Below, piece by piece: positions 15,054 through 22,607 of a stretch of 64,000 nucleotides of DNA. The DNA comes from a virus. The stretch lies in IMG/VR virus record IMGVR_UViG_3300036939_000034, positions 1-64,000 of that record. One strand, written 5' to 3'. A model generated the notes under the pieces. The model saw only the letters and a list, made by a program, of their open reading frames with translations, made no database searches and had not been told where the DNA came from. Made by a program: the position numbers and the translations under genes. Positions within the stretch are counted from its first letter, which is position 1. Every line of letters begins with the position of its first letter.

Positions 15054-15317
15054 GTGCTAGCGGCAAAAATGCGGATTAGACAGATTAGGGAGATTGAAGT
15101 TGAAGGACTGGGGCAGCGTATCAAGCAGGTTCGCTTAAGTTCCAGCAAATCCCTAGAGCAAATATGCAATGAAGTTAAGGTATCGCGGACTTATTGGTAC
15201 GACATCGAAAAGGAAACCCTTAAAGGTGCGCTTTCTGTGGAAAAGCTCCGAAAAATTGAAGAAGTGCTAGGTGTAGACTTCGGCGTGAGGCTTGAGGAGG
15301 ATACGGAAAATGCCTGA
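15054..15317 (+). CDS. XRE-family regulator
   Basis: GTG 15054 has an ideal GGAGG seven bases upstream, so it is used rather than the later ATG. The product has 87 residues. GLGQRIKQVRLSSSKSLEQICNEVKVSRTYWYDIEK is a classic XRE helix-turn-helix (residues about 20-55). The C-terminal LSVEKLRKIEEVLGVDFGV is the usual fourth and fifth helix region. It overlaps the next gene and faces operator-like repeats, so it is probably autoregulated. Confidence 0.75.
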   Translation: MLAAKMRIRQIREIEVEGLGQRIKQVRLSSSKSLEQICNEVKVSRTYWYDIEKETLKGALSVEKLRKIEEVLGVDFGVRLEEDTENA

Positions 15318-15954
15318 CTTATCAGTTTTCAAGGGTGACGACGACGTGGAGATCATCATTGACCAACAGACGGGTGAAAGCTTTTGCTCTGTGTCTGGTT
15401 ATGCTCGAATGAGCGGACGATCGCAGCAAGCCATCAGCAAAAGGGTAAAAAAGCTAGACAACCCAACCGTCATTAAAAACGTTCAGATCGATACAGGATA
15501 TGGCATCAAGCTACACAACCTAATCACAGAGGACTTAATAGCGGACTGGATAATTAAGGACAACCCTGCGAAAGCAAAACAGTTGCTTAAAGCAGGGGTT
15601 AGAGTTTTCCTCCACAAAACAGCCGGATATCAAATCACTTCGACGGCTGTTCCTACTCAACTTCAACCTGACCTCACCCAACCCCCAGAACTTCCTCTTG
15701 TCATGCCGACAACAGAAGAGATCTCGCATCTCAAGGAGATTCAGATAACACGTCCGTGGGAAAAAGCGGAGATGGAAGCTTGGGCAAATGGGAACACAAC
15801 CTCTCATGCCAGCAGCGAGCTGAACGGTCACCTAGAAAAATCTGGCTTCGGTCGCGCAAGGGAAGCAGCGCGAGAGTATCGCCGATCACTGGGAAGCTGG
15901 CGACGGGCAATGCTTCGGCAAAACCCAGCAACCATGCGAAGACTGAAGGGTTGA
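15310..15954 (+). CDS. phage-associated DNA-binding protein
   Basis: ATG 15310 is preferred (GAGGAGG upstream). The product has 214 residues. Residues about 12-50 (VEIIIDQQTGESFCSVSGYA, then RMSGRSQQAISKRVKKL) form a KilA/antirepressor-like N-terminus with an HTH. DNPAKAKQLLKAGVRVFLHKTAGY (about 85-108) is a second conserved block found in cyanobacterial phage regulators. The C-terminus is basic. It is coupled to the XRE gene by an 8-base overlap. Confidence 0.55.
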   Translation: MPDLSVFKGDDDVEIIIDQQTGESFCSVSGYARMSGRSQQAISKRVKKLDNPTVIKNVQIDTGYGIKLHNLITEDLIADWIIKDNPAKAKQLLKAGVRVFLHKTAGYQITSTAVPTQLQPDLTQPPELPLVMPTTEEISHLKEIQITRPWEKAEMEAWANGNTTSHASSELNGHLEKSGFGRAREAAREYRRSLGSWRRAMLRQNPATMRRLKG

Positions 15955-15996
15955 GCGTGGACACGATCATCATTAACAAATACTAAACAGGAATAA

Positions 15997-16455
15997 ATGG
16001 CTAGAACTAAATTCACTCCTCACGAGGAAGATCTGAAAGCTATCAAGCTTTTCCTGAGAACCGTGTCATGGGGTAACGAATGCACCCTATGCACCCTGCT
16101 TGATGGCTCTGCCGCCTACTTGTTAATTCCCAAGCTCTACATACTATGTCCATGCACCTGGGAGAAATATAACGAGTTCAAGGTAGTTATCAAGGAAAGA
16201 GCCGCCCTGCATGGCGTGAGAGCTGGCGTCATCATCACCAATGAGACGGATAAGCAAAATTGTGAGCGAATATGGTGGGATGCTCATCGAAACTCAATCA
16301 TCGTGCGCTGGCTATCCGTAAAAAATGAGTTAGACGCCACAGACCTAATGATGCAGCAGCTTGAGGGGATTGACTGGGAAAAATCACTACTGAACGTCAT
16401 CAACGACGGTGTAGACGCTAAACCTGTTTTTGAATGGGAAGGCGATCGCCCTTAG
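15997..16455 (+). CDS. hypothetical protein
   Basis: The protein has 152 residues with mixed alpha/beta composition. Four cysteines lie in the first half (NECTLCTL, YILCPCTW), which could bind a metal. No family is recognised. It follows the DNA-binding gene by 42 bases in the same direction. Confidence 0.5.
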   Translation: MARTKFTPHEEDLKAIKLFLRTVSWGNECTLCTLLDGSAAYLLIPKLYILCPCTWEKYNEFKVVIKERAALHGVRAGVIITNETDKQNCERIWWDAHRNSIIVRWLSVKNELDATDLMMQQLEGIDWEKSLLNVINDGVDAKPVFEWEGDRP

Positions 16456-16603
16456 AACTTTTTACGGAAAGTTCCGCAAAAATCCACCTCACCATTCAGT
16501 CAAGCCTCACTAACATCAAAGCGATCGCATTGTGCGAGAAATCAGCCACGAGGCAACGCCCTCACATCGACTGGAGGCGATCGCATTAATCTACCAGAAA
16601 TAC

Positions 16604-16825
16604 TCAATCCTGATCGCGTACAACCTTTTGCCTAAACGTCGAAGCTTGCTCACCTCTCGCATAAGCTATCTGCATCAGACCCCACTCAATTTCGGAAGCG
16701 GAAACTCCGCTACTCCCAACAAGAACCTTAAGGCGCTTGCTGGAAACAAACAACGCTTCTCTAGATCTTTCTGTTAATTGCCAAGCCTTGCAAGTGCTTT
16801 TGATTCTTCCGCCAGTTTTTGGCAT
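16604..16825 (-). CDS. hypothetical small basic protein
   Basis: The protein has 73 residues, starting MPKTGGRIKST, a beginning shared with the small gene 33848..34036 (MPKPKTGGRIHSS). An AGGAGG site is upstream but rather far from the ATG. Composition is protein-like; function is unknown. Confidence 0.4.
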   Translation of the reverse strand: MPKTGGRIKSTCKAWQLTERSREALFVSSKRLKVLVGSSGVSASEIEWGLMQIAYARGEQASTFRQKVVRDQD

Positions 16826-16962
16826 TAGCTATTACCACCCCTCCTCTAGCAACCAGAGTACAGCCAAAAATTGCGCAACAGAGCGATATCCGTGATTTCA
16901 CGGATGGATGCTCACCACCAATTCGGCATTCTAGTCAAAAGGTGCCAAGGTTCGGTCGGTGC

Positions 16963-17160
16963 ATGATGGAAGTACAAACGGCAGTCCAAAGAATTTTTTT
17001 TGATCGAGGAGCATGGTGGGGGCGAGTATCTACTCCCTTGTGGAGGGAAACGCTCGGTCCCTATCCTGAACGGCACCTAGCGGTAGAAGCAGTAAGTCTT
17101 CTACGATTGAGGGGTAACAATACTTTTACACCTCCCAATGGGAGAAATAACACTCACTGA
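16963..17160 (+). CDS. hypothetical small protein
   Basis: The ATG at 16963 gives 65 residues with a distinctive core (RIFFDRGAWWGRVSTPLWRE, then GPYPERHLAVEA). The first half of the longer frame (from 16819) looks non-coding. A 7-bp hairpin GTAGAAG/CTTCTAC lies inside the coding region. It overlaps the excisionase-like gene by 23 bases. Confidence 0.4.
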   Translation: MMEVQTAVQRIFFDRGAWWGRVSTPLWRETLGPYPERHLAVEAVSLLRLRGNNTFTPPNGRNNTH

Positions 17161-17443
17161 AGCACTGCAAGCGGTAAATAGCTCCCTTCAAGCCCTAACC
17201 CTAGTGTTGCAGCGTCTTGAAGAGGATCGCGCTTGGCTGCCCATCAAGGAAGCAGCTCCCCGACTGAACGTAAGCGATCGCTGGATTCTGGAGCGCATTC
17301 GTAAACGGGCGTACAAGCACGGCGTTCATTTCGTGAATACGTCGGACGGCGATCGCCCCAACTACCTCGTGTCAGTGGCAGCCATCCGCAAGGAACTAGC
17401 CAAGTCACCAGAGAAGCGAAGGTCAGGGATTGTCCCGAAATAG
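17138..17443 (+). CDS. excisionase-like HTH protein
   Basis: The protein has 101 residues. After a helical N-terminus, WLPIKEAAPRLNVSDRWILE (about 39-58) and the following RIRKRAYKHGVHF form a MerR/excisionase-type winged HTH; VSVAAIRKEL resembles the wing end. It converges on and slightly overlaps the integrase gene, the usual place for a directionality factor that drives prophage excision. The role is inferred from fold and position. Confidence 0.55.
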   Translation: MGEITLTEALQAVNSSLQALTLVLQRLEEDRAWLPIKEAAPRLNVSDRWILERIRKRAYKHGVHFVNTSDGDRPNYLVSVAAIRKELAKSPEKRRSGIVPK

Positions 17444-18505
17444 CCGCTCAAACGCCTCCTCGTGAATCTTCTCAGAAATCCATCGGTGATAAATCTGAGT
17501 GTGAATTCCAACGGAATGACCCATCTGCTGAGAAGCTAGGGTCAAATCAAGCCCTAAATTAAGGGTTCTTACTGCCCAAGCATGGCGCAGGTCATAGGGA
17601 CGAAACGGGCAACCCGATCGCTTGAAGTACTGCTGAACACGGTTCCCGAACTCACTATTACTTCCCGCTGTCACGGCGGGAAGTTCCACCTCCCACAACT
17701 CCCACTCTTTCCACCAATCCAACGGAAACGGAAAAACCAATCGCGCCCCCGTCTTTCCATCTAATACCCTCAATCCCTTCTCCCCCTGCCTCAACCGCTC
17801 CAAATCCAGGTGAAAGACCTCGTGAGGACGTAAGCCATAAACCGCCAACATCCCGTACACCCACTGCCAAGCAGGGTTAACAAGGTGCGATCGCCACTCC
17901 TCAATCACCGAATCCTCTGGCAATTCACGCGCTTGAGCCTTAGCGGCTGAATAGCTGCCCCGAAAAGCCTTTAGGTCTACGTCTATCCCCGCAAACTTCG
18001 CCAAGGCTCCAAGTGCCATACAGTAGCGCACTCGTGTGCGGGTGTCGGGAGAAGTGAGTGCGATCGCTTCCAGCACCAGCTCCTTGGTCAGCGCAGCATC
18101 CGGGTCAAGGTGGCTAAAAGTCAGTCGATAGTCCTTCTCGTAAGTCGTCTCAGACTTTGGATTACGTTGCCGCCGGTTGAAGTAATCCGCCTCAAACTCC
18201 CTGACCCAATCCGCCACGAGCTTAGGCTTAACCACCTCAACCTTGAGGTACGGTTCCCAGGAAAACTGCTTCATTGCCAGGGCAGCCCCTAGTGCGATCG
18301 CCTCTGCCTTCGCTCGTTTAAACCCGGATGGATTGGCATAAATCCCTAGGGCTATTTCCTGCTGGTGCGATCGCTCTACCTTACTCCCTGGCTTCGGTGG
18401 GAGAGTCGCCCGTAGGTACAACCTATTCCCTTTTTGTCGTACTTGGACGCCGATGTTAGCGCTTTTTAGCTGAGTATTAACTTCCCCTAAATAATCCTTT
18501 CCCAA
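17423..18505 (-). CDS. int: tyrosine-family integrase
   Basis: The protein has 360 residues. The C-terminal catalytic domain shows R226 (GLRPHEV), K251 (DGKTGAR), R307-H308 (YDLRHAW), H330 (QMGHS) and Y339 (TQIYHRW), the complete tyrosine-recombinase set. Tyr replaces His three residues before R307. Residues 95-200 form the SAM-like core-binding domain. It would integrate the phage by recombination between attP and a host site. The adjacent tRNA-His 3' half at 18645 is the probable site. Confidence 0.85.
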   Translation of the reverse strand: MGKDYLGEVNTQLKSANIGVQVRQKGNRLYLRATLPPKPGSKVERSHQQEIALGIYANPSGFKRAKAEAIALGAALAMKQFSWEPYLKVEVVKPKLVADWVREFEADYFNRRQRNPKSETTYEKDYRLTFSHLDPDAALTKELVLEAIALTSPDTRTRVRYCMALGALAKFAGIDVDLKAFRGSYSAAKAQARELPEDSVIEEWRSHLVNPAWQWVYGMLAVYGLRPHEVFHLDLERLRQGEKGLRVLDGKTGARLVFPFPLDWWKEWELWEVELPAVTAGSNSEFGNRVQQYFKRSGCPFRPYDLRHAWAVRTLNLGLDLTLASQQMGHSVGIHTQIYHRWISEKIHEEAFERLFRDNP

Positions 18506-18644
18506 GCTTCCCTATTCTTACCCTTACGCGCCTCTGTAGCATGGGGGATTATATCAGGTATTAAAGTAGCTAAAAAAATACTTTAATCTCCACGTATCTC
18601 GCTCACGCGGATTCTCTCTGCCTTCACTGTTAACTGTGTCCTGC

Positions 18645-18686
18645 TTGTGGTTCCACCACTCGCGGGTTCGAGTCCCGTCGTTCGCC
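18645..18686 (+). other. attP: attP core: 3' half of tRNA-His(GUG)
   Basis: The stretch reads as a tRNA from the anticodon loop (TTGTGGT, GTG anticodon) through the 3' anticodon stem TCCAC, a 5-base variable loop, the T stem GCGGG and loop TTCGAGT, and acceptor strand CGTTCGC. It ends with C73, the discriminator typical of tRNA-His. The 5' half is absent (no D arm upstream). A tRNA 3' half next to int is the classic phage attachment core, restoring the host tRNA on integration. Confidence 0.7.
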
Positions 18687-18739
18687 CTCATTTCCCGCCT
18701 TGGCTATAAGGCTTCCCTAAAAACTGTCCTGTACCTAAG

Positions 18740-19396
18740 TTAGCCCCACATCACTAGCTTAGGGGAGCCGTTTCCCAGTTGCTCCCAAAGTTCAACAGAA
18801 CGGAGTTCGTAGGTGCGTGTGGTGTCCAGGTGTGGAACTTCACCCTCAAATTCCGCCTGGTACAACACGGCAGCCAAGGGAGAAGCCCCTGCGATCGAAA
18901 GCTGTACACGGGTTAAGTCCTTCTCACCCTGCATGGTCGCCAATTGGTAGATATAGCGATCTACCCCCGCAAAGACAAATTCTTCTTCTTGCCAGCCTCC
19001 GCGCACAAGGGCAGAAGCTTCAATTAAATTCCGTAGCCGTCGCGCCCCCTTTGGCTCCAGAAGGGGTAAATACTCTTGTGTCATATCACTCACCTGCAAC
19101 TTTCCCATTGCAATTTGAAGTAACTCAGATTCAGAGTATCTCGTAAAAGGAGCCAGGTATTTTAGCCTCCAAAAATTCTTGCCTCCACTGCCTCTCTTGG
19201 GGTCACCGGCGGCCAGGAGATAGTTCAAAGAATGAATATCCAAGACATTATCCTCAGCAGCTTCACAAACGCGGGCAGCAAACGCCACTTTCGTCAGCTT
19301 GCTCTCATCTAAGGCTTTTTGAATAACCTGCCCTAGTTGCTGCAATCCCTCTTCTGTAAAGGGATAGAGGATTCGTTCGCGTGTACGTGCTGTCAT
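18740..19396 (-). CDS. probable phage repressor
   Basis: The protein has 218 residues. The N-terminus (EEGLQQLGQVIQKALDESKLTKVAFAARVCE) has a helix-turn-helix-like start, followed by a conserved-looking LKYLAPFTRYSESELLQIA region and a beta-rich C-terminal half. It is transcribed divergently from the early/replication operon across two palindromic operators. This is the position of a CI-like repressor, and an AAAGGT ribosome site precedes its ATG. I infer control of lysogeny from position; the family is not firmly recognised. Confidence 0.5.
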   Translation of the reverse strand: MTARTRERILYPFTEEGLQQLGQVIQKALDESKLTKVAFAARVCEAAEDNVLDIHSLNYLLAAGDPKRGSGGKNFWRLKYLAPFTRYSESELLQIAMGKLQVSDMTQEYLPLLEPKGARRLRNLIEASALVRGGWQEEEFVFAGVDRYIYQLATMQGEKDLTRVQLSIAGASPLAAVLYQAEFEGEVPHLDTTRTYELRSVELWEQLGNGSPKLVMWG

Positions 19397-19441
19397 TGAT
19401 TTTTACCTTTTTGCGCTGTTCCTATTTTCGCATCTCCGCCA

Positions 19442-19498
19442 TTTGCAAAGTTTACAAATAGCAAGTATATTAATATATAGCAATTCGCAAAGTTTGCT
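19442..19498 (+). promoter_or_regulatory. early promoter between two operator palindromes
   Basis: O1 GCAAAGTTTAC (19445-19455) and O2 GCAAAGTTTGC (19487-19497, a perfect palindrome) are 42 bases apart, four DNA turns. Between them TTTACA (19451-19456), a 17-base spacer and TATATA (19474-19479) form a rightward sigma-70-type promoter. O1 covers the -35 and O2 lies just after the -10, so a dimer of dimers could loop the DNA and shut the promoter. Confidence 0.55.
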
Positions 19499-19510
19499 AA
19501 AGGAAAGAAA

Positions 19511-19753
19511 TTGAGTAGCAACTATACAACCGCCCGAGTAGAGCGATCGCTCTACTTCCAATTTGTTGATCGTGTTCGACGGCTAGAGGGAAGCGTTTCC
19601 CTATCAGAAGTAATGGCACGGCTAATAAAGCGTTACATGAGTGAGACTGAACATCTTATCACCCAGGTACAGCAAGAAGCTCTGACTGAAGTGACTCCGT
19701 GCTTCGGCAAAGCTCAGCAACAATTTGAGAAGCCTCAGAAAGGAGTGGCTTGA
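19511..19753 (+). CDS. ribbon-helix-helix-like early protein
   Basis: TTG start at 19511 preceded by AAAGGAAAG. The product has 80 residues; TTARVERSLYFQFVDRVRRL and SLSEVMARLIKRYM (about 5-45) fit a strand plus two helices of the RHH fold. As the first gene of the early operon it may be a Cro-like counter-regulator; that is inference. Confidence 0.5.
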   Translation: MSSNYTTARVERSLYFQFVDRVRRLEGSVSLSEVMARLIKRYMSETEHLITQVQQEALTEVTPCFGKAQQQFEKPQKGVA

Positions 19754-20115
19754 TGACAGGCAACTTCATTCCAGATCTGCGCCCACTATCCCTCCCAGAG
19801 TGCAAGCACTGCCAAGAATATCTTGCCCGTTGGCAGGGGGGGGTTGCCCTCCACGCCAAAACAGCAGAGCAACTGGCTCTAGCCAATGCCAGTGGCATCG
19901 AAAAAGACCAGGAAATTCAGGCATTAAGAATGGGCTTGATAGAGGCTGTAGCTTCCATCCGCGCCCTTGGCGGCAAAGTTGACCCCAAGCTTCGGCAACT
20001 AGCTGGAATCCAGGCTGGAAAAGGAAAAGTTAGCTCTTTGGCACGTCGCCGTCACTCCAAAGCAGTGCTTCGGCAAGACTCAGCAGGTATGGGAGAGCAA
20101 GGATGCAAACCCTAA
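19753..20115 (+). CDS. hypothetical early protein
   Basis: The start is ATG 19753, overlapping the previous stop. The product has 120 residues. CKHCQEYLARW is a possible single zinc knuckle; the middle is helical and the end basic (SSLARRRHSKAVLR). It overlaps the next gene by 13 bases. Confidence 0.5.
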   Translation: MTGNFIPDLRPLSLPECKHCQEYLARWQGGVALHAKTAEQLALANASGIEKDQEIQALRMGLIEAVASIRALGGKVDPKLRQLAGIQAGKGKVSSLARRRHSKAVLRQDSAGMGEQGCKP

Positions 20116-20426
20116 CACGGAAGGTTTGGCCATCAAGGCAAAGTCCTAAAAAGCAAGCCGTGTTCAGAGCGCTAGAACACAACGGTTACTTGGTACGCCA
20201 AGACTACAGGAACCCTCACATCTACGTCGTCTTGGCATCGTCCAAGAACTTCGGCTGCGAGAACTGGAGAACGACTCAGCCCATCGCCTTACTCTCTTTA
20301 CCTGTAGGCAAGGGGATCTGGAAGCTGGTTCCCCATACTGACATCAAAGCGTCAGGTACTCCCTTTACCTACCTCAAACGCCTCTTAGAAGCAGTAGGAG
20401 GACAAGGTCTTGCCATTCTGGCTTGA
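20103..20426 (+). CDS. hypothetical early protein
   Basis: The protein has 107 residues with a basic N-terminus (RKVWPSRQSPKKQAVFRALE, wHTH-like) and a beta-rich second half. No family is recognised. It overlaps both neighbours, so the whole operon is tightly coupled. Confidence 0.5.
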   Translation: MQTLTRKVWPSRQSPKKQAVFRALEHNGYLVRQDYRNPHIYVVLASSKNFGCENWRTTQPIALLSLPVGKGIWKLVPHTDIKASGTPFTYLKRLLEAVGGQGLAILA

Positions 20427-20655
20427 TGAACAGAAAATCAGCCGACTCTATCAGCTGGCTGAACAGGGCGTTTCGAGGAAGGCGATCGCGGAGCGCTTAG
20501 GAATTCGTACAAGCACAGTAGGTGACTACCTTCGTAAGCGCAAGAAGCACATCACCAGCCTTTCTGAAGGGGGAATGCAACCTCCCGAAATCAGCAAACA
20601 ATTGCGAATCCCTCTCAAGTCTGTAGAAAGCTATCTCTCTTCAAGGAGAATTTGA
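20410..20655 (+). CDS. double HTH small regulator
   Basis: TTG start at 20410 with GGAGG eight bases before it. The product has 81 residues. ISRLYQLAEQGVSRKAIAERLGIRTSTVGDYLRKR is a clear helix-turn-helix of the homeodomain/resolvase type. A second half-repeat follows (ITSLSEGGMQPPEISKQLRI, then PLKSVESYLSSRR). Confidence 0.6.
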   Translation: MPFWLDEQKISRLYQLAEQGVSRKAIAERLGIRTSTVGDYLRKRKKHITSLSEGGMQPPEISKQLRIPLKSVESYLSSRRI

Positions 20656-21116
20656 TGCTTATCACCAAAATCAAAGTCCAAAAAATTGGGATTACCATCA
20701 CCTACACCCAGCCAACCGAGACTGGAGTCCCCGACACTATCACCGTATTCAGCGAAGAGGACGCACGTCCAGCATTTTACGACGCCCTCAACAGCCTGGT
20801 TGATGATGTCGTCAACCTTTGCCTTCTCGACTTAGAAGGATGGGAGAACGTCGCGGTGAGTGGCGTAACCCTTAAGCACAAGGAAGAGATGGGAGTGGTA
20901 ATCACTGCTCAGAACAAGGTTGAGAACGTCAATTCTCCCGTCATCATTAACACCCCCTATTTTATCGCTGACGCAAACCTGACCAAGAAATTGGAAGAGG
21001 TTTCTGAGGAGGCAGTGGCTTTCGTCAGAGGTGCTCGCGCTCAAGCAAGTTTGTTTGACGGAAACGACGGAAAGCTGGATGAAATTGCCAAAGAGTTGGC
21101 GGAGGCGATGTCCTGA
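20655..21116 (+). CDS. hypothetical early protein
   Basis: ATG 20655 overlaps the previous stop. The product has 153 residues; the first two thirds are beta-strand rich (KIGITITYTQPTETGVPDTI) and the end is helical and acidic. It resembles small phage structural or binding proteins in composition only. No function is assigned. Confidence 0.5.
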   Translation: MLITKIKVQKIGITITYTQPTETGVPDTITVFSEEDARPAFYDALNSLVDDVVNLCLLDLEGWENVAVSGVTLKHKEEMGVVITAQNKVENVNSPVIINTPYFIADANLTKKLEEVSEEAVAFVRGARAQASLFDGNDGKLDEIAKELAEAMS

Positions 21117-21271
21117 TGAGCAAGACACGCCGACGCTGGAAGCATAGACCCGCCAGATTTCCGGATAGCCCAAAACACATTGCCGAACCAAAACCTAGGC
21201 TGTGGAATCACAGAGGGAAACTAAGTGCGCGATTTGCGCACGTACAGGATTCCTTTATGGAGGCAGGGTGA
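21116..21271 (+). CDS. 51-residue basic protein
   Basis: ATG 21116 overlaps the previous stop (TGATGA) and the frame ends at TGA 21271, which overlaps the next ATG. The product is very basic at the start (KTRRRWKHRPARF). It contains a copy of the TGCGCG palindrome translated as LSARFAH. The two tight overlaps support it as a real gene. Confidence 0.45.
   Translation: MSKTRRRWKHRPARFPDSPKHIAEPKPRLWNHRGKLSARFAHVQDSFMEAG
21226..21240. repeat. TGCGCG palindrome, copy 2
   Basis: TGCGCGATTTGCGCA, inside the 51-residue gene. Confidence 0.45.
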
Positions 21272-21408
21272 TGAGTCGCAGCATCATTTCTCACAAGCTG
21301 GTTAAAACTCGCAAGACTCACCAATGCTGGGGCTGCACGAAAGAGTTTCCTTCAGGTTTCATGGCACTGATAAAGCTTTTCACCTTAGTCACTGAGATGG
21401 AGGAATAG
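21271..21408 (+). CDS. 45-residue CxxC protein
   Basis: ATG 21271 (MSRSIISHKLVKTRK) overlaps the previous stop. A single CWGC knuckle followed by a hydrophobic tail is typical of small phage zinc-binding proteins that begin with a VKTRK-x-H-x-CWGC pattern. Function unknown. Confidence 0.5.
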   Translation: MSRSIISHKLVKTRKTHQCWGCTKEFPSGFMALIKLFTLVTEMEE

Positions 21409-21410
21409 GA

Positions 21411-22607
21411 ATGGAAACCCAAAACCATGCTGATTTCGGTGCAATCATTCCAGCCTTTCTCGACGAGTATCCTCTAGACCCTTTTGAATTCAGACTTTTT
21501 GCAAGAATTCAACGCCGATCTGGAAGACGGGAGTGCTTTGAATCACTCCCCAACATGGCTAAAGGTTGTCACATGAGCTTAGGCAAAGCTCGACTAGCTT
21601 TTCGAGTTTTAGCTGAGTGCAAAATCATCTCAGTACAAAATAGAGCAACAGAGGGAAAGACATACCTCTGCACTATCAATCCGATTGAGTACTGGGTTCC
21701 TCAAGAGCAGGTAGAAGCCATCCGGAAAAGGTTAGCCCCTACCAAATCTGACAAGGGTACTGAATCCGATACCCCTATCAAATCTGATACCCCTACCCCT
21801 ATCAAATCTGATACCCCTACCCCTATCAAATCTGATACCACCCCCCTATCAGATTTAGTACCACCCCCCCTATCGGATCTGATACCCGAAGGAATACCTC
21901 TTAATGAATCAATCAATGAATCCCAAGTAATCTTAATCCCCCCTACCCCCCGAGGGGGAAACGAGAGCGAATCAACTTCGGTTGTTGAGATTCCTGGAGA
22001 AGAGGTGAACTTACCTCCCTCGACTGACTCATACCTTTACTCAGAAGACAGAGAAGAGGGTGGGCAGCAATCAAAAATTGAAGATCAAGAAATTACGGTT
22101 CAATCTTCTACTTCGCTGTCAGAACAGCCAACTTTGTCAGAAACGATTAAGCCTGATCGTGAGGGCGAATATTCCGCCTCGCCGCTGCGTGATAACAGTG
22201 TTTTTGTAGGCAGCGGCAACTTAGCTCCAGATAGCAAACAAAGACCTTTTGACCAACGTAAGGGGACATGGAAAAGCATTGGGTCTGACCCCTGGATGCA
22301 GAGCGGCTCAAATGTTTTGCCTGAATTCAAGCAGTGGTTATATCAGCGACATCAACGCAAAAACAAAGGTTTGACGTTATCCGATGCCGCGTCAGAGATT
22401 CGCAACGATTACGCTAGGGCGTCCGATCTCTGGTCGGAATACCAAGACGATTTAGCCCGACACCAGCAAGCACATCTGAGGTTGGTTCAGCCAATAGAAC
22501 ACAAAGCACTAGTTAGCAACGAATTACCAGTCTCCGCAGAAGTCAGAGAGCAGTTCAGGCAGAAATTACTTAACAAGAAGGTGAATTCATGTATGCCAAA
22601 AATTTAG
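21411..22607 (+). CDS. replication initiator with winged-helix N-terminus
   Basis: The protein has 398 residues. Residues 10-105 (FEFRLFARIQRRSGRRECFE...MAKGCHMSLGKARLAFRVLAECKIIS) form a winged helix like those of phage O/DnaD-type initiators. Residues about 110-160 are repeats of TPIKSDTP, because iterons lie in the DNA. The rest is a disordered acidic linker and a basic C-terminus. It immediately precedes dnaB with an overlap, as lambda O precedes P. It would bind its own iterons and recruit the helicase. Confidence 0.6.
   Translation: METQNHADFGAIIPAFLDEYPLDPFEFRLFARIQRRSGRRECFESLPNMAKGCHMSLGKARLAFRVLAECKIISVQNRATEGKTYLCTINPIEYWVPQEQVEAIRKRLAPTKSDKGTESDTPIKSDTPTPIKSDTPTPIKSDTTPLSDLVPPPLSDLIPEGIPLNESINESQVILIPPTPRGGNESESTSVVEIPGEEVNLPPSTDSYLYSEDREEGGQQSKIEDQEITVQSSTSLSEQPTLSETIKPDREGEYSASPLRDNSVFVGSGNLAPDSKQRPFDQRKGTWKSIGSDPWMQSGSNVLPEFKQWLYQRHQRKNKGLTLSDAASEIRNDYARASDLWSEYQDDLARHQQAHLRLVQPIEHKALVSNELPVSAEVREQFRQKLLNKKVNSCMPKI
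21739..21945 (+). repeat. ori: iteron array: candidate phage replication origin
   Basis: A 24-base unit (ATCAAATCTGAT then ACCCCTACCCCT) occurs at 21777-21800 and 21801-21824 and partly at 21825. Diverged copies lie at 21739 and 21761, and inverted-type copies (TATCAGATTTAGTACC, TATCGGATCTGATACC) at 21847 and 21871. Each core ATCAAATCTGAT is a near palindrome. A/T-rich TTAATGAATCAATCAATGAATC (from about 21900) follows and could be the unwinding element. The array is inside the initiator gene, as in lambdoid phages. Confidence 0.65.

Noticed and set aside
18601-18690. A complete tRNA gene
   Set aside because: Only anticodon loop to 3' end is present; no D arm or 5' acceptor strand can be folded upstream.
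21739-21900. Repeats that look at first like a CRISPR array
   Set aside because: Units are 24 bases, contiguous without unique spacers, and lie inside the initiator coding sequence; they are iterons.
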